In this document: positions 37,202 to 46,066 of the stretch, one piece after another | Layout: each line of letters opens with the position of its first letter | Position numbering within the stretch: position 1 is the stretch's first letter | NCBI RefSeq assembly: GCF_009937955.1 | Contig: NZ_AP018440.1 | Coordinates: 1 to 64,000, forward strand | Direction of reading: 5' to 3' | Length of the DNA: 64,000 bases | From: Undibacterium sp. KW1 | GTDB taxonomy: Bacteria; Pseudomonadota; Gammaproteobacteria; Burkholderiales; Burkholderiaceae_D | Program-made: the position numbers and the translations under genes | Notes under the pieces: model-generated | The model's input: only the letters and a program-made list of their open reading frames with translations | What the model was told of the DNA's origin: nothing | Database searches by the model: none

Positions 37202-38494
37202 TCAATATTTCGAATATGCTAATCGAAAAGCAGTAGCCATTCGTTCTTGTTCCCGCTCGGGAATTGTCAATGCTGTAGCGAGCAGAGGCCATTGGCGTAC
37301 AACCTCTTGACTATTTTCGATGATCTCTTGTGCCTCCGTGGGCGACAAGCGAAAATACGGAGCGACTGATCTAGCCAAATCGAGATCCAAGGCATTGTCG
37401 GACTGACTGATATTGAGTTTTAATCCATCAGAATGCGGCACCGGGTTCATATCGTATGCTTCTGAAAGGCGCCAGCCTTTGCCAGGGTCAAGCAAAAACC
37501 CGTGATTGCGCAAGTGATCATCTGTATTTGACACGAGCAAGTTAAAAACGATACGAGTCCACAGTTCTCGTAAATCAGCATTGGTCTGTGAACCGTATTG
37601 GATGAGCACTTCGGCCATTTCTAAATAGCTAGCTCCAAGAGCCGCGTCATCACCGTCTTGATGGTCAGTCAGCGTCATTGCCGAGGCGAAATGGAGGCGG
37701 CGGCCATTTGCGGTGCGGTCGAAACGCTTAACAAGAAAAGTGTGATGGACATGTACATAGCGCCGTAACATACTCTCGGGAACGCGTATGCCACACTGAC
37801 GGGCAAGGGTATGTACCACCATTTCCCAAGCCCCAATATTGAAATCATCGCTGGTGTCCCGAGCACTGGGAAACTTGGCAATCCATAAGCCGCCATCCGG
37901 ATCTATCACACTAGCTTTGGGTCGAGCGCCCCCTAACGATCCTCCAGGGGCAATCAGCATCTTCAGCCATTTACCACCATCAGGTGCATCGTTGAATTCG
38001 TCGCGTTCAATTGCGTCGCTAGCAGCCTCTAGTTCGCGCAAAGCCGCTAGAGGCGGTGCCCCTCGATGATCTTGGTTATCCAAAAATGGACCAACGTCAT
38101 CAAGTCGGAAGCGTAGTGCACCAACTCGATATTGGTCATGTACACCCAGCAAATAGTCGGACTCAAAGAGTTTAGTCGACTGTCCAACGACGCTGGCGCG
38201 TTTATCGCGCTCTAAACGACGGTTCATTAGGAAGCGACCCCAACGATCAGGACTTGCGTCGGAAAAAACTGCAAATCTAGTTCGACCTTGTGGCGGATAT
38301 TGAGGGCCTGTGAAGGATTGTAAACGTGGGTCAAGCTGAACATTCACAAGCGTTGGGTGTGTTAGGGCCTCGGCATCAAACGAAAACTCGAAGAGTTCTT
38401 GGCTACCACTACGACGGGTATTCAGGAAACCAAGGCGTAGCGGCTTTTCCAATCCATCCCAATCTCCATATACCGCGATACGTTGTTGAGCCAT
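37202..38494 (-). CDS. HipA-family serine/threonine kinase toxin (module 1)
   Basis: A 430-residue HipA-like kinase. The N-terminal subdomain includes RTRFAVFSDASPDRWGRFLM. The kinase core has HHTFLVKRFDR, the catalytic NTDDHLRNHGF and the metal-binding AYDMNP. HipA kinases phosphorylate a translation target such as GltX and cause growth arrest unless bound by HipB. The gene starts 2 bp after the stop of the HTH gene at 38497-39024, the order expected for a hipBA operon. Length is normal for the family and no key residue is missing. Confidence 0.85.
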   Translation of the reverse strand: MAQQRIAVYGDWDGLEKPLRLGFLNTRRSGSQELFEFSFDAEALTHPTLVNVQLDPRLQSFTGPQYPPQGRTRFAVFSDASPDRWGRFLMNRRLERDKRASVVGQSTKLFESDYLLGVHDQYRVGALRFRLDDVGPFLDNQDHRGAPPLAALRELEAASDAIERDEFNDAPDGGKWLKMLIAPGGSLGGARPKASVIDPDGGLWIAKFPSARDTSDDFNIGAWEMVVHTLARQCGIRVPESMLRRYVHVHHTFLVKRFDRTANGRRLHFASAMTLTDHQDGDDAALGASYLEMAEVLIQYGSQTNADLRELWTRIVFNLLVSNTDDHLRNHGFLLDPGKGWRLSEAYDMNPVPHSDGLKLNISQSDNALDLDLARSVAPYFRLSPTEAQEIIENSQEVVRQWPLLATALTIPEREQERMATAFRLAYSKY

Positions 38495-38496
38495 CT

Positions 38497-39024
38497 CTAT
38501 TTATCTTTTTTAGGTGAAGCGATCAAGTTGGAAAGCGCACTAGAACTAATGAATTTACCTTCATTCGCCCAATTCGTATGATCTTTGTTGGTAACGCTGG
38601 TTTCTTGTGATTTACGAGACTTGTCCAATGCGCTATCGGAAGCCGCCAGGCGCTTCATTTCTTCATAGTCAGGCCCAAAGGTGACCTCACGGTTCTCTCC
38701 TATTAATGTTCTACTACGTACACCAGCTACACGTGGTGCAGGAAGGCGTGAATCCTGTAATGATCGTCCTACGGCATCGACTTGTCCAAGCAAGCTTAGA
38801 TCTTGCTCAATTCCAAGCACCTGCATTACTGCCAGATATGCGCCTATGGTAACGCCTGAGCCACCTCGCTCTACACTACGCAATGTCATAGGTGCCATTC
38901 CCGCACGCTCACAAACTTGTTTAGCTGATAGGCCACGGCGTAGCCGCGCTAAACGCAGACGCTCTCCAAATTGCTGCAACAGCTTGTCAGCATAGGGTAA
39001 TAAAGTAGAAATTTTTTGAGCCAT
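38497..39024 (-). CDS. HipB-like HTH antitoxin (module 1)
   Basis: A 175-residue protein with an Xre-type HTH in residues ~17-75 (RLRLARLRRGLSAKQVCERA, APMTLRSVERG). The C-terminal tail is long, basic and poorly conserved, which is unusual because HipB proteins are often about 90-100 residues. As first gene of the pair it should repress its own promoter, where the palindrome at 39052-39069 lies 28 bp upstream of the ATG. A decayed copy of this gene's 5' end lies just upstream. Confidence 0.8.
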   Translation of the reverse strand: MAQKISTLLPYADKLLQQFGERLRLARLRRGLSAKQVCERAGMAPMTLRSVERGGSGVTIGAYLAVMQVLGIEQDLSLLGQVDAVGRSLQDSRLPAPRVAGVRSRTLIGENREVTFGPDYEEMKRLAASDSALDKSRKSQETSVTNKDHTNWANEGKFISSSALSNLIASPKKDK

Positions 39025-39051
39025 AATGGACTTATTTTAGATTTATTAATG

Positions 39052-39069
39052 ATTATTCGCTAGAATAAT
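39052..39069. promoter_or_regulatory. Palindromic operator candidate upstream of hipB (module 1)
   Basis: ATTATTC-GCTA-GAATAAT has perfect 7-bp inverted arms around a 4-bp spacer and lies just upstream of the hipB start. A weaker copy (right arm intact, left arm with two changes) lies at 39333-39350 within the duplicated relic. The arms equal those of the 19-bp palindromes near parB, which have a 5-bp spacer. Confidence 0.55.
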
Positions 39070-39182
39070 TACACATTTTCCTAATAGCATTAATGCCATT
39101 TATTAAAGGAAAATCTAAGATTTTAGTAAATATTTAGTATCAAATTAACATCTCTGCCTAGACATCGCAAAAAAGCTAGAAC

Positions 39183-39370
39183 CCATTCCAGCACGCAGAC
39201 AAACTTCTTAATCGATCGGCCACGGTGTAAATACGCTTAACGAAAGCGCCCTTCAGCTGCAACAACAGTTTATCAAATGTAGCAAAACAAAACCCCTCAA
39301 AATAATAAACTTATTTTAGCGTTATATCTCATATATCGCTAGAATAATTACATATTTCAACTACTGCACT
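39183..39370 (-). pseudogene. Decayed duplicate of the hipB 5' end and operator
   Basis: Read beside the genuine hipB start (about 38897-39080), this stretch shows clear similarity with scattered substitutions and small indels. Shared blocks include CTTATTTTAG, CGCTAGAATAATTACA, GGCCACGG and CTGCAACA, in the same order. The reading frame is destroyed. It looks like a tandem duplication of the hipB N-terminal coding part plus promoter that later decayed, leaving a second partial operator half-site. Confidence 0.6.
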
Positions 39371-39589
39371 GTAATAATGTCATTAATTTAGAAGAAATTT
39401 TAAGAGTCGAATGAATTGCTACTCGGTATATTGAGGAGGAGCTGAAGTAAGTTTTTGCATCAAGGAGATGCATCCAAGGAAACATCCGAATGCAGGGAAC
39501 GTAGCTCAGTTCTCCGTGAAAGTGATAATGCAACGCAAGCGGAAGAGTTTCATCTGCTCGGGCGTCACAAATATGTCACATTGACATTT

Positions 39590-39652
39590 CGCGCCACCAA
39601 TCTGGCACATAAAATGGCACAAATTCATTTACGCGCCACTTTATTTGGCGCG
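39590..39652. promoter_or_regulatory. CGCGCCA repeats and inverted repeat upstream of the Fic gene
   Basis: CGCGCCA occurs at 39590-39596 and 39632-39638, and in inverted form (TGGCGCG) at 39646-39652; the last two make a 7-bp palindrome with a 7-bp spacer. A TTGACA hexamer at 39581 could be a -35 box. The sites lie 35-100 bp upstream of the Fic start. The Fic protein has an N-terminal winged-HTH-like region, so autoregulation is possible. Confidence 0.45.
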
Positions 39653-39686
39653 ATAATGGCATGGACAGCACTATGTAGACCAAAAC

Positions 39687-41087
39687 ATGCCAAAACCCAC
39701 CCTCCCCCAAGAGCTAGACCACCTGGTTGAGCTGATTTCCTTGCACGACAACGGTATTGGCATGGACTCCCTCTTACAAGCCCTCAGTGATCAAATTCCA
39801 CGCCGCACCTTACAGCGTCGACTGGCCCTCCTCATCGAGCAAGGCCGCATCCAATCTAGCGGTGGAAGCCGTGCATTGCGCTATATGCGCCGCCAAACAG
39901 GTCCAGATGCATCAAATGACGATCAGCTCACGACGGCAGGCACCCTATCTTCCGAAATGTATGTACCCACTTCACCGGAAAGCGAGAAAATTAAAGCCTA
40001 CGTGCGTCAGCCACGTCAGTTACGTACGCCGGTTGGCTACAAACTTGAATTTCTTGAACAGTACCACCCCAACCTAACAGCTTACGTCCCACTGGACCTA
40101 CGCGAGCAACTACACAAGCTGGGCCGCTCACCAGCTGACCAGGCCCCCGCTGGCACTTTCGCCCGCGACGTGCTGAATCGCCTGCTAATCGATCTGTCAT
40201 GGGCCTCTTCACAACTTGAAGGGAACACCTACAGTCGTCTCGATACAGAGCGGCTGATCGAATTCGGCCAGGCCGCCGAAGGTAAGAATGCATTCGAAAC
40301 GCAGATGATCCTGAACCACAAAGAGGCCATCGAATATCTGGTGTGCAATCCAGAGCATGCACAACTCAATACGGACACGATTATTGCCTTGCATGCCTTC
40401 CTGTCCGATGGACTAATGGCCGATCCTTCGGCTTGTGGCCGTATCCGTAGCCGTGCCGTGGAAATAGGCGGCAGCGTGTATTTGCCTGTCGCCCTGCCCC
40501 AGCGCCTGGAAGAACTATTTGGCATTGTCATCAAGATGGCTGCAGAGATACAGGATCCGTTCGAGCAAGCTTTTTTCCTGATGGTCCACCTACCCTATCT
40601 GCAGCCCTTTGAAGACGTCAATAAACGAGTCTCAAGGCTGGCAGCCAATATTCCTTTCATACGCCACAATCTGTGTCCCCTGTCCTTTATCGATGTGCCG
40701 CAGCAAGCCTATGTCGATGCCATGCTTGGAGTGTATGAACTAAATCGCGTCGACCTTTTGCTCGATGTTTTTGTGTGGGCGTATGAACGTTCTTGTCAGC
40801 AATATGCCGCCGTGAAACAAAACCTGATTCCACCAGATATCTTTCGTCTGCGCTACCGCCAGGCGTTGGCAGAGCTGGTGGCGACCATTGTTCGCAGCGA
40901 TGCATTTGCCACAGAAACCGTCGTACGTGCAAAAATACCTGCTCAGGTTGCCGAAGCGGACAAGGATCATTTCACCGAATTAGCATTGGCCGAATTCAAA
41001 ACCCTGCATGCCGGCAATGCTGTTCGTTTTGGTCTCAGACCTCTGGAGTTTGCTGCCTGGCAGGAGAAACATGGCGGTGCGACGTGA
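39687..41087 (+). CDS. Fic-domain protein with N-terminal wHTH and altered catalytic motif
   Basis: A 466-residue protein. Residues ~1-75 look like a winged HTH (GMDSLLQALSDQIPRRTLQR). An inhibitory-helix motif SSQLEGN follows near residue 175. The Fic core motif appears as LQPFEDVNKRVSR: the usual HPFxxGNGR has Gln306 in place of the catalytic His, and Val and Lys replace the two glycine-rich positions, while the flanking Arg residues remain. Fic enzymes transfer AMP or other nucleotides to target hydroxyls; loss of the His suggests altered or absent transferase activity, perhaps a purely regulatory role. The stop directly abuts the TTG start of the integrase gene, so the two are translated from one message. 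Confidence 0.75.
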   Translation: MPKPTLPQELDHLVELISLHDNGIGMDSLLQALSDQIPRRTLQRRLALLIEQGRIQSSGGSRALRYMRRQTGPDASNDDQLTTAGTLSSEMYVPTSPESEKIKAYVRQPRQLRTPVGYKLEFLEQYHPNLTAYVPLDLREQLHKLGRSPADQAPAGTFARDVLNRLLIDLSWASSQLEGNTYSRLDTERLIEFGQAAEGKNAFETQMILNHKEAIEYLVCNPEHAQLNTDTIIALHAFLSDGLMADPSACGRIRSRAVEIGGSVYLPVALPQRLEELFGIVIKMAAEIQDPFEQAFFLMVHLPYLQPFEDVNKRVSRLAANIPFIRHNLCPLSFIDVPQQAYVDAMLGVYELNRVDLLLDVFVWAYERSCQQYAAVKQNLIPPDIFRLRYRQALAELVATIVRSDAFATETVVRAKIPAQVAEADKDHFTELALAEFKTLHAGNAVRFGLRPLEFAAWQEKHGGAT

Positions 41088-42323
41088 TTGACAGCCACTT
41101 TACGACGAGCAGACGAATTGACTGAACCCATGCCAGAGATAGACGAAACAGCTGCACCAGCACCCTTCTTTGCCCTAAGCAAACTGGACAATGCCCCCGC
41201 GTCCAGTCTCGACGGAACATCAGGCATCAACCGTGCAACGTTGACTCCATGGATTACGGCAAGTAACGATTCAGAAGCCATCAAAGCCTGGTTACGGAAT
41301 TTTGATGCGGAATCACATACCTACCGCGCCTATGAAAAAGAAGCCCTGCGCCTCTTACTGTGGGCAGTCCTGGAACAAAAAAAACCCTTATCCAGCCTAG
41401 TGACAGATGATTTTGAAGACTACTTCAAATTCCTGGCCAATCCACCGACACACTGGATCAGCACGGCCAGAGTAGAGAGAGAATCCCCTGAATGGGCACC
41501 CCTGCGCGCCCCTCTCAAGCCAAGCAGCATCAAACAGGCAAAGGTCATCTTGAATGCCATGATGATCTGGCTGGTCAACGCCAGGTATCTGGCCGGCAAC
41601 CCGCTCGCCATTGTCCGCCAGAAAAGATCGAGTCAAATCAAGCGCCCCAGCCGTTATTTGCCGATGACCACGTGGGAATTCTTTTGGGACTGGCTGGAAA
41701 CCTGGCCCGAAATAACCGACAGGCAGCAACGCGACAAACTGCGTATTCAAATGCTTTTCAGCCTACTCTATGTCACAGCTGCGCGCCTCTCAGACGTGGC
41801 ACAGGCGACCATGGGTCATCTACGTCAAGATGATGATGGATACTGGTGGTGGCACGTCATAGGTAAAGGCGATAAAGAAGGGGAAATCCCAATTACGCCA
41901 GAACTGCTAGGCTGGATTAAGCGATACAGAATATTGAACGGACTAAGTCCCCTTCCCTCCCCTGGAGAAAAAGTCGCACTGTTTTTCCGCAGCAATGGCC
42001 CAAGTGAAGAAAGGCTTAGTGACAGCGTCATTTACCGGACCGTAACAAAAACCATGCGCAAGGCAGCAGCCGAGGCTGATCTGCAGGAGCAGTTTGATAT
42101 TTCTGCACGGTTACGTGACGCCTCTACCCATTGGATGCGGCATACCGCCCTCACCCACCAGGCCCAGGCTGGCATGAACATTGTGACGATCAAGGCAAAT
42201 GCGCGACACAACTCAATCGCCACCACATCAAAATACCTGCATGATGAAGAGAAACTTCGTCACAAACAAAACCGCGACAATGTGCGCATCCGCAAAACAG
42301 ATAGTGATCAACCGAAAGAATGA
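41088..42323 (+). CDS. Tyrosine recombinase/integrase
   Basis: A phage-type integrase of about 411 residues with an N-terminal SAM-like core-binding region (AIKAWLRNFDAESHTYRAYEKE) and a catalytic domain. The catalytic residues are visible: Arg in TAARLSDVAQ, HWMRHT (H-x-x-R), His in NARHNSIATTS and Tyr in SKYLHDEE. The TTG start follows the Fic stop with no gap. It could move the surrounding cassette or resolve plasmid multimers. No att core was found. An ATG at 41130 (MPEIDETAAP) is an alternative start. Confidence 0.85.
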   Translation: MTATLRRADELTEPMPEIDETAAPAPFFALSKLDNAPASSLDGTSGINRATLTPWITASNDSEAIKAWLRNFDAESHTYRAYEKEALRLLLWAVLEQKKPLSSLVTDDFEDYFKFLANPPTHWISTARVERESPEWAPLRAPLKPSSIKQAKVILNAMMIWLVNARYLAGNPLAIVRQKRSSQIKRPSRYLPMTTWEFFWDWLETWPEITDRQQRDKLRIQMLFSLLYVTAARLSDVAQATMGHLRQDDDGYWWWHVIGKGDKEGEIPITPELLGWIKRYRILNGLSPLPSPGEKVALFFRSNGPSEERLSDSVIYRTVTKTMRKAAAEADLQEQFDISARLRDASTHWMRHTALTHQAQAGMNIVTIKANARHNSIATTSKYLHDEEKLRHKQNRDNVRIRKTDSDQPKE

Positions 42324-42659
42324 GAGCACGTGGAGAAGATCAATTCCCTGGAGCTCGTTGGTCTGTACTTGCACGGCAAATCAAAACAATGTTATTATTT
42401 TCAGGCCTTTACAGGCATGACACACCGCAATCCCCCTCTGAATACGACACAGAAGAATAGCTGTCGCTCTGGTATGAGTGATATTTTCTGCTGAACGTTA
42501 CCCCAAAATGAATCATTATCGTTCATCAATAGCAGCTTATTGATGAGCTGACGCTCAAGCTTTTCACCGCCGTTCACCGGCACCTACTCCAAAAATACCC
42601 TCGGGAACAATCGCTCCCGTCGGGTGCATTGTTTCCGCGCCTTTTCAAACGAGGAAATA
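42324..42659. other. Leader region before the PRTRC parB gene
   Basis: These ~336 bp have no convincing gene. The right end holds a stem-loop (42598-42624) and the GAGGAA ribosome site of the PRTRC parB gene. The left part follows the integrase stop and shows nothing recognisable. Confidence 0.5.
42598..42624 (+). promoter_or_regulatory. Stem-loop in the PRTRC parB leader
   Basis: CCCTCGGGA and TCCCGTCGGG pair around ACAATCGC, giving a GC-rich hairpin 36 bp before the ATG at 42660. It could be a leader element or a protein-binding palindrome; there is no U-run, so it is not a normal terminator. Confidence 0.4.
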
Positions 42660-44454
42660 ATGACCGAAACACAAACGATAGAAAATCCGGCTCCAGAAAT
42701 GCAAGGAGTAGCCAACACCTCTCCTCCGTATCAGCTCCCCAACGGCCAAGTTGTCGATGAAAAAACGACTACCGTGCCTCTCAAATATCTTCAAACAAAA
42801 GAAAATCCCCGAACCAATTTTAACTACGATTCCAATGATGGCTTCGACCAAAGCATCAAAGAACATGGCGTCCAAACCCCTGTACTGATTGCGGTCGATG
42901 AAGAAGGAGATCTGGTTGTTTTCGTAGGAGGTCGCCGTACCCGCAGCGCAAGGATGCACCGCGGCGAAGATTACGACATGCCAGTCCGATTCATGAGACT
43001 CAATGCCGACGAACGCCGGGCTGCCGCCTTAATCGAAAACTCCCATCGAGAAAACCCCTCGCTTACCGAAGAAGGCAATCACGCCGCAAAACTGCTGGGC
43101 GCATTCGGCAACAACCGTGATGCAACAGCCAAATATCTCGGATGGACCCGAAGCAAATTGGACACGCGCCTTGCAATTCTGGCCCTCATCGACATTGCCC
43201 AGGTTGCCCTCAATTCCCGACAAATCAGTCTGGGAATTGCCGAGCTCCTGGCGACGCTGCCCAAAGAAAAGCAAGAAGCCGTCCTGACCATCGTCCAGGA
43301 CAAAAAGCTCTCAGAAAGCCAGGTCAAGGAATGGATACTTAAAAATGCCAAGACCATGGCCAATGCCATTTTTGATAAAACAGACTGTGTCGCTTGTCCT
43401 CATAACAGTGACCTGCAGGCCAGTCTCTTTGCGGAGAATATCGGCAGTGGTTCATGTTCGAACCCCGGCTGCTTCGATAAAAAAACGGATGAAGAGCTCG
43501 ACATAAGGAAGCTCGCTTTAGCTGATGAATTCCCGACCGTCCGCTTCATCAACCCAGGAGAACAACACACCGTCATCAAAATTCAAGCAGACGGTGAAAA
43601 AGGTGTAGGCGCCGAACAAGCAGAAGCATGCAGAAGCTGCGCAGACTATGGCGGCGTTATCTCAAAACTTCCAGGCAGTATTGGCCAGGCGTACAAGAAT
43701 CAGTGTTTCAATCTGATTTGCCACGCTGGCAAAGTGGCAGCAAACCTAGCAGCCACCAAGCCGGTCGCCAGCGAATCTCCTTCAACAGAAACAAGCAAAA
43801 CAACTCAGAACACCACGCAGGCCACCTCCAGCAGCACTACTGGCAAATCTGCGCCTACTAGTACTGCGGCACCAAAGGCAGCAACGACGTCCGTCATTGA
43901 ATCCCAAAGAGTCAAAGACTACCGGGTTGGTATTTGGCGCGCGGCGGCAAAGGCAGTCATCCGCACGCGATCCAAGGAAAGCGTCGACATTCTCTTTGCG
44001 CTGGCGATGACCAACACGCTTAGCAAGGTCGATTCTTCCAAGATTCGTGATGCCTTGGGCACCATGACCGGCAGCCCAGCAACAAAAGTCAAAGGCATCA
44101 AAGAGTCAGCCAGTCTGGCAAATAAACTTGACGAAGTACAACGTCAAAAAATGCCTGACAGGCCTGGTCGTGAAAGCGTTGGATCATCTGGAAGTCCCGG
44201 ATCTCGTCGGCGTGCTCCAGTACCTGGAGCTAGACCTCACTCACCACTGGACAATCAAAGACGAATTTTTACGGCTCTTAACCAAATCCGAAATCGAATT
44301 CATTGCCAAAGAAATCGGCCTGGCCAAACACCTGGGAAAGACTTTCAGCAGTTTGATGAGCAAATCAAAAGAAGAATTCATTTCCAGCCTGATGAAGAGC
44401 GGCTTCTCATTCGCCGGCATTCTTCCGAAGGTCATGAAATACCCCACGAAATAA
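42660..44454 (+). CDS. PRTRC system ParB family protein, frameshifted near the C-terminus
   Basis: The ParB-like N-terminus has the nuclease/CTPase-type motif VGGRRTRSARMHRGE and IENSHRENPSLTEEG, followed by an HTH (ATAKYLGWTRSKLDTRLAIL). A cysteine-rich middle (CVACPHNSD, CSNPGC, CRSCADYGG) is typical of the PRTRC version rather than of partition ParB. The ATG at 42660 has a GAGGAA ribosome site; an upstream reading is not needed. Near 44150 a run of six A breaks the frame. With five A the protein continues as QRQKCLTGLVVKALDHLEVP to a stop at 44454 and totals about 597 residues. In the uncorrected frame the tail is Arg/Pro-rich nonsense to 44480. The next gene belongs to the same system. 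Confidence 0.78.
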
Positions 44455-44495
44455 AGACAAACACACAAACACCAATTTAAAAAAAAGGAATATCC

Positions 44496-44771
44496 ATGAG
44501 CAATTTCCAGACAATCTTACCTCTCTTGCAGCAGTGCAAATCGCTCAACCTTCTGATGACTTTGGACGGCGGACTCGTCAACGTGCAGGTTCATCTTGTT
44601 CCGTTACCTGACGCCACCGATGGTCTGCGTACCCCGATGGCACTCAAAGGTTCGGCCCAAGAACTCGATGATGGGTTTGAAGTGGCGATTCTCTCTTATG
44701 TGGGTGGCAACCAGGCCATTCTCGAGCAGATTGAAAAGGAGTTTTTCCTCTTTTTTATCAATTTACCCTAG
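44496..44771 (+). pseudogene. PRTRC system protein E, 3'-truncated
   Basis: The first ~80 residues (SNFQTILPLLQQCKSLNLLM, LVPLPDATDG, GSAQELDDGFEVAILSYV) match the start of PRTRC protein E, which normally follows PRTRC parB. After QAILEQIEKE the sequence turns into unrelated AT-rich DNA and stops, so the gene appears cut near 44740 and the rest of the PRTRC set (C, F, A, B, D, ThiF) is absent. A good AAAAAGGAA ribosome site precedes the ATG. It marks the left edge of a rearrangement. Confidence 0.6.
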
Positions 44772-44785
44772 TGCATCTTATTCGA

Positions 44786-44804
44786 ATTATTCTAGTAGAA
44801 TAAA
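44786..44804. repeat. 19-bp palindrome copy 1 (candidate parS)
   Basis: ATTATTC-TAGTA-GAATAAA; the last base breaks the symmetry. Same core as the copies at 44883, 45609 and 48631. Confidence 0.5.
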
Positions 44805-44880
44805 TTTTGGTCTACAGAGGGGATTTCTCAACGTACCTTTATCGTGCGGCAGCTAACATATAACCTAAACTGAACTTTCA

Positions 44881-44903
44881 AAATTATTCTACTAGAATAA
44901 TTT
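44881..44903. repeat. 19-bp palindrome copy 2, extended to 23 bp (candidate parS)
   Basis: AAATTATTCTA and TAGAATAATTT flank a central C, a perfect 23-bp palindrome that contains the ATTATTC-TACTA-GAATAAT core. Confidence 0.5.
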
Positions 44904-45585
44904 TACGTAACATCTGATTCGAAGTGCAGTGGCACTTCGTAGCCAATCGAATATACGCATATTTATCGACTGTTGCGTAGCTATTTGGAATTTCTGTCCA
45001 GTCGAATACAACAACATTTGTATATTTCCACCCCCATATAAATCTACCTAACTATTAAATATTTGAAAATGAAACGGGTGTGTTTTTTATTTTTCATAAT
45101 GCATTGACCAAACGAATTTCGGATATTTGCCTAATTATATTTATTGGCATCGATCACTTAAGCAAAGTTGATCTCATTGCTCGTCTTCGACGCCTTTGGT
45201 AGCCAAGCATCTGCTAAACAAAAGTAGAGAGCTTAATAAACCCGATTAATCGAAACAACGAGATACATATAATCGTTAGCCTCTCACTTGTAACCTTCAG
45301 ATGCCAATATCCTTAGAGATACTAGCGATTTGCCAGCTCACGATATCTCGTGAAACTTTATTCGTAGCTTAGTCATGGTAATTACCGTGGCAATCTCGGC
45401 TAGTTTTCCCAATAAGCGTTACACAACAAAAGCTCGACACTTTCACGACCATTAACTACGCGCAAATCACAGAGAGTGGACATGTTTACTTTTTCTTCCA
45501 GGATCAACTATCGTGACATATAGATCAAGGAATATACCTTCGACTGTGAGTGTTAAAGAACCTAGACAATGAATAGAGTTGGAAT

Positions 45586-45606
45586 GATTCTCAAAAATTG
45601 AGAATC
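45586..45606. repeat. Inverted repeat next to palindrome copy 3
   Basis: GATTCTC and GAGAATC are perfect 7-bp arms around AAAAATT, two bases left of the 19-bp palindrome at 45609. Confidence 0.4.
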
Positions 45607-45608
45607 AA

Positions 45609-45627
45609 ATTATTCTACTAGAATAAT
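45609..45627. repeat. 19-bp palindrome copy 3 (candidate parS)
   Basis: ATTATTC-TACTA-GAATAAT, identical in its core to copy 2, about 0.7 kb away. Confidence 0.5.
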
Positions 45628-46066
45628 AGTGTACCTTCGTTAGGTCATGCATGCGCGGTTAAGTGTAACGTTGTATGGAGTCCAGTACTATGATCTTTAA
45701 AATAGATGCGCCGGCATATAGGTATGTCAACCTACGCCTTATCAACTATTTATTAATGCCAACCTAATTAATTTTAAGTCCAAGCAATTTAAAGGTATGG
45801 AGAAAATCGATTTCAAGCACGTAAAAGTCTGTTTAAAGAGAGGAGTCAATTCGCCAAATCTAAAGATAATCCGATGAGAGTTGTGACGTAACTAATGTGT
45901 GCTACTCAGGCCACGGAAATACCTAGAGTCCTGCATCAGCGCAACAGATGCAGGATTACAAAACGGGTCTAACTAAAACGACCACCGGTGCCTGCAAGTA
46001 CAAAAACTGGTAAGAATTAAGCGCATCAAGGAAACGGACCAGGTTTAACGCCTGCATCTTCGTACT

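Larger units (their letters stand above)
44772..46066. other. 1.3-kb gene-free AT-rich region with palindromes
   Basis: No reading frame of notable length exists on either strand. The region holds three copies of a 19-bp palindrome (44786, 44883, 45609) and a separate GATTCTC/GAGAATC inverted repeat at 45586-45606. It lies between a truncated PRTRC gene and an IS66 remnant. Centromere or origin function is possible; otherwise it is rearrangement debris. Confidence 0.5.

Noticed and set aside
39455..39730. Short plus-strand frame overlapping the Fic start
   Set aside because: It covers the candidate operator and -35 region, has no recognisable domain and lies out of frame over the start of a real gene.
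42505..42535. Fur-like sequence around TGAATCATTATCGTTCA
   Set aside because: Symmetry and consensus match are poor and the nearby gene (PRTRC parB) has no link to iron.
44455..44480. C-terminal tail of PRTRC ParB in the uncorrected frame
   Set aside because: After the A-run the frame encodes Arg/Pro-rich low-quality sequence, whereas the neighbouring frame gives a coherent helical domain ending at 44454.
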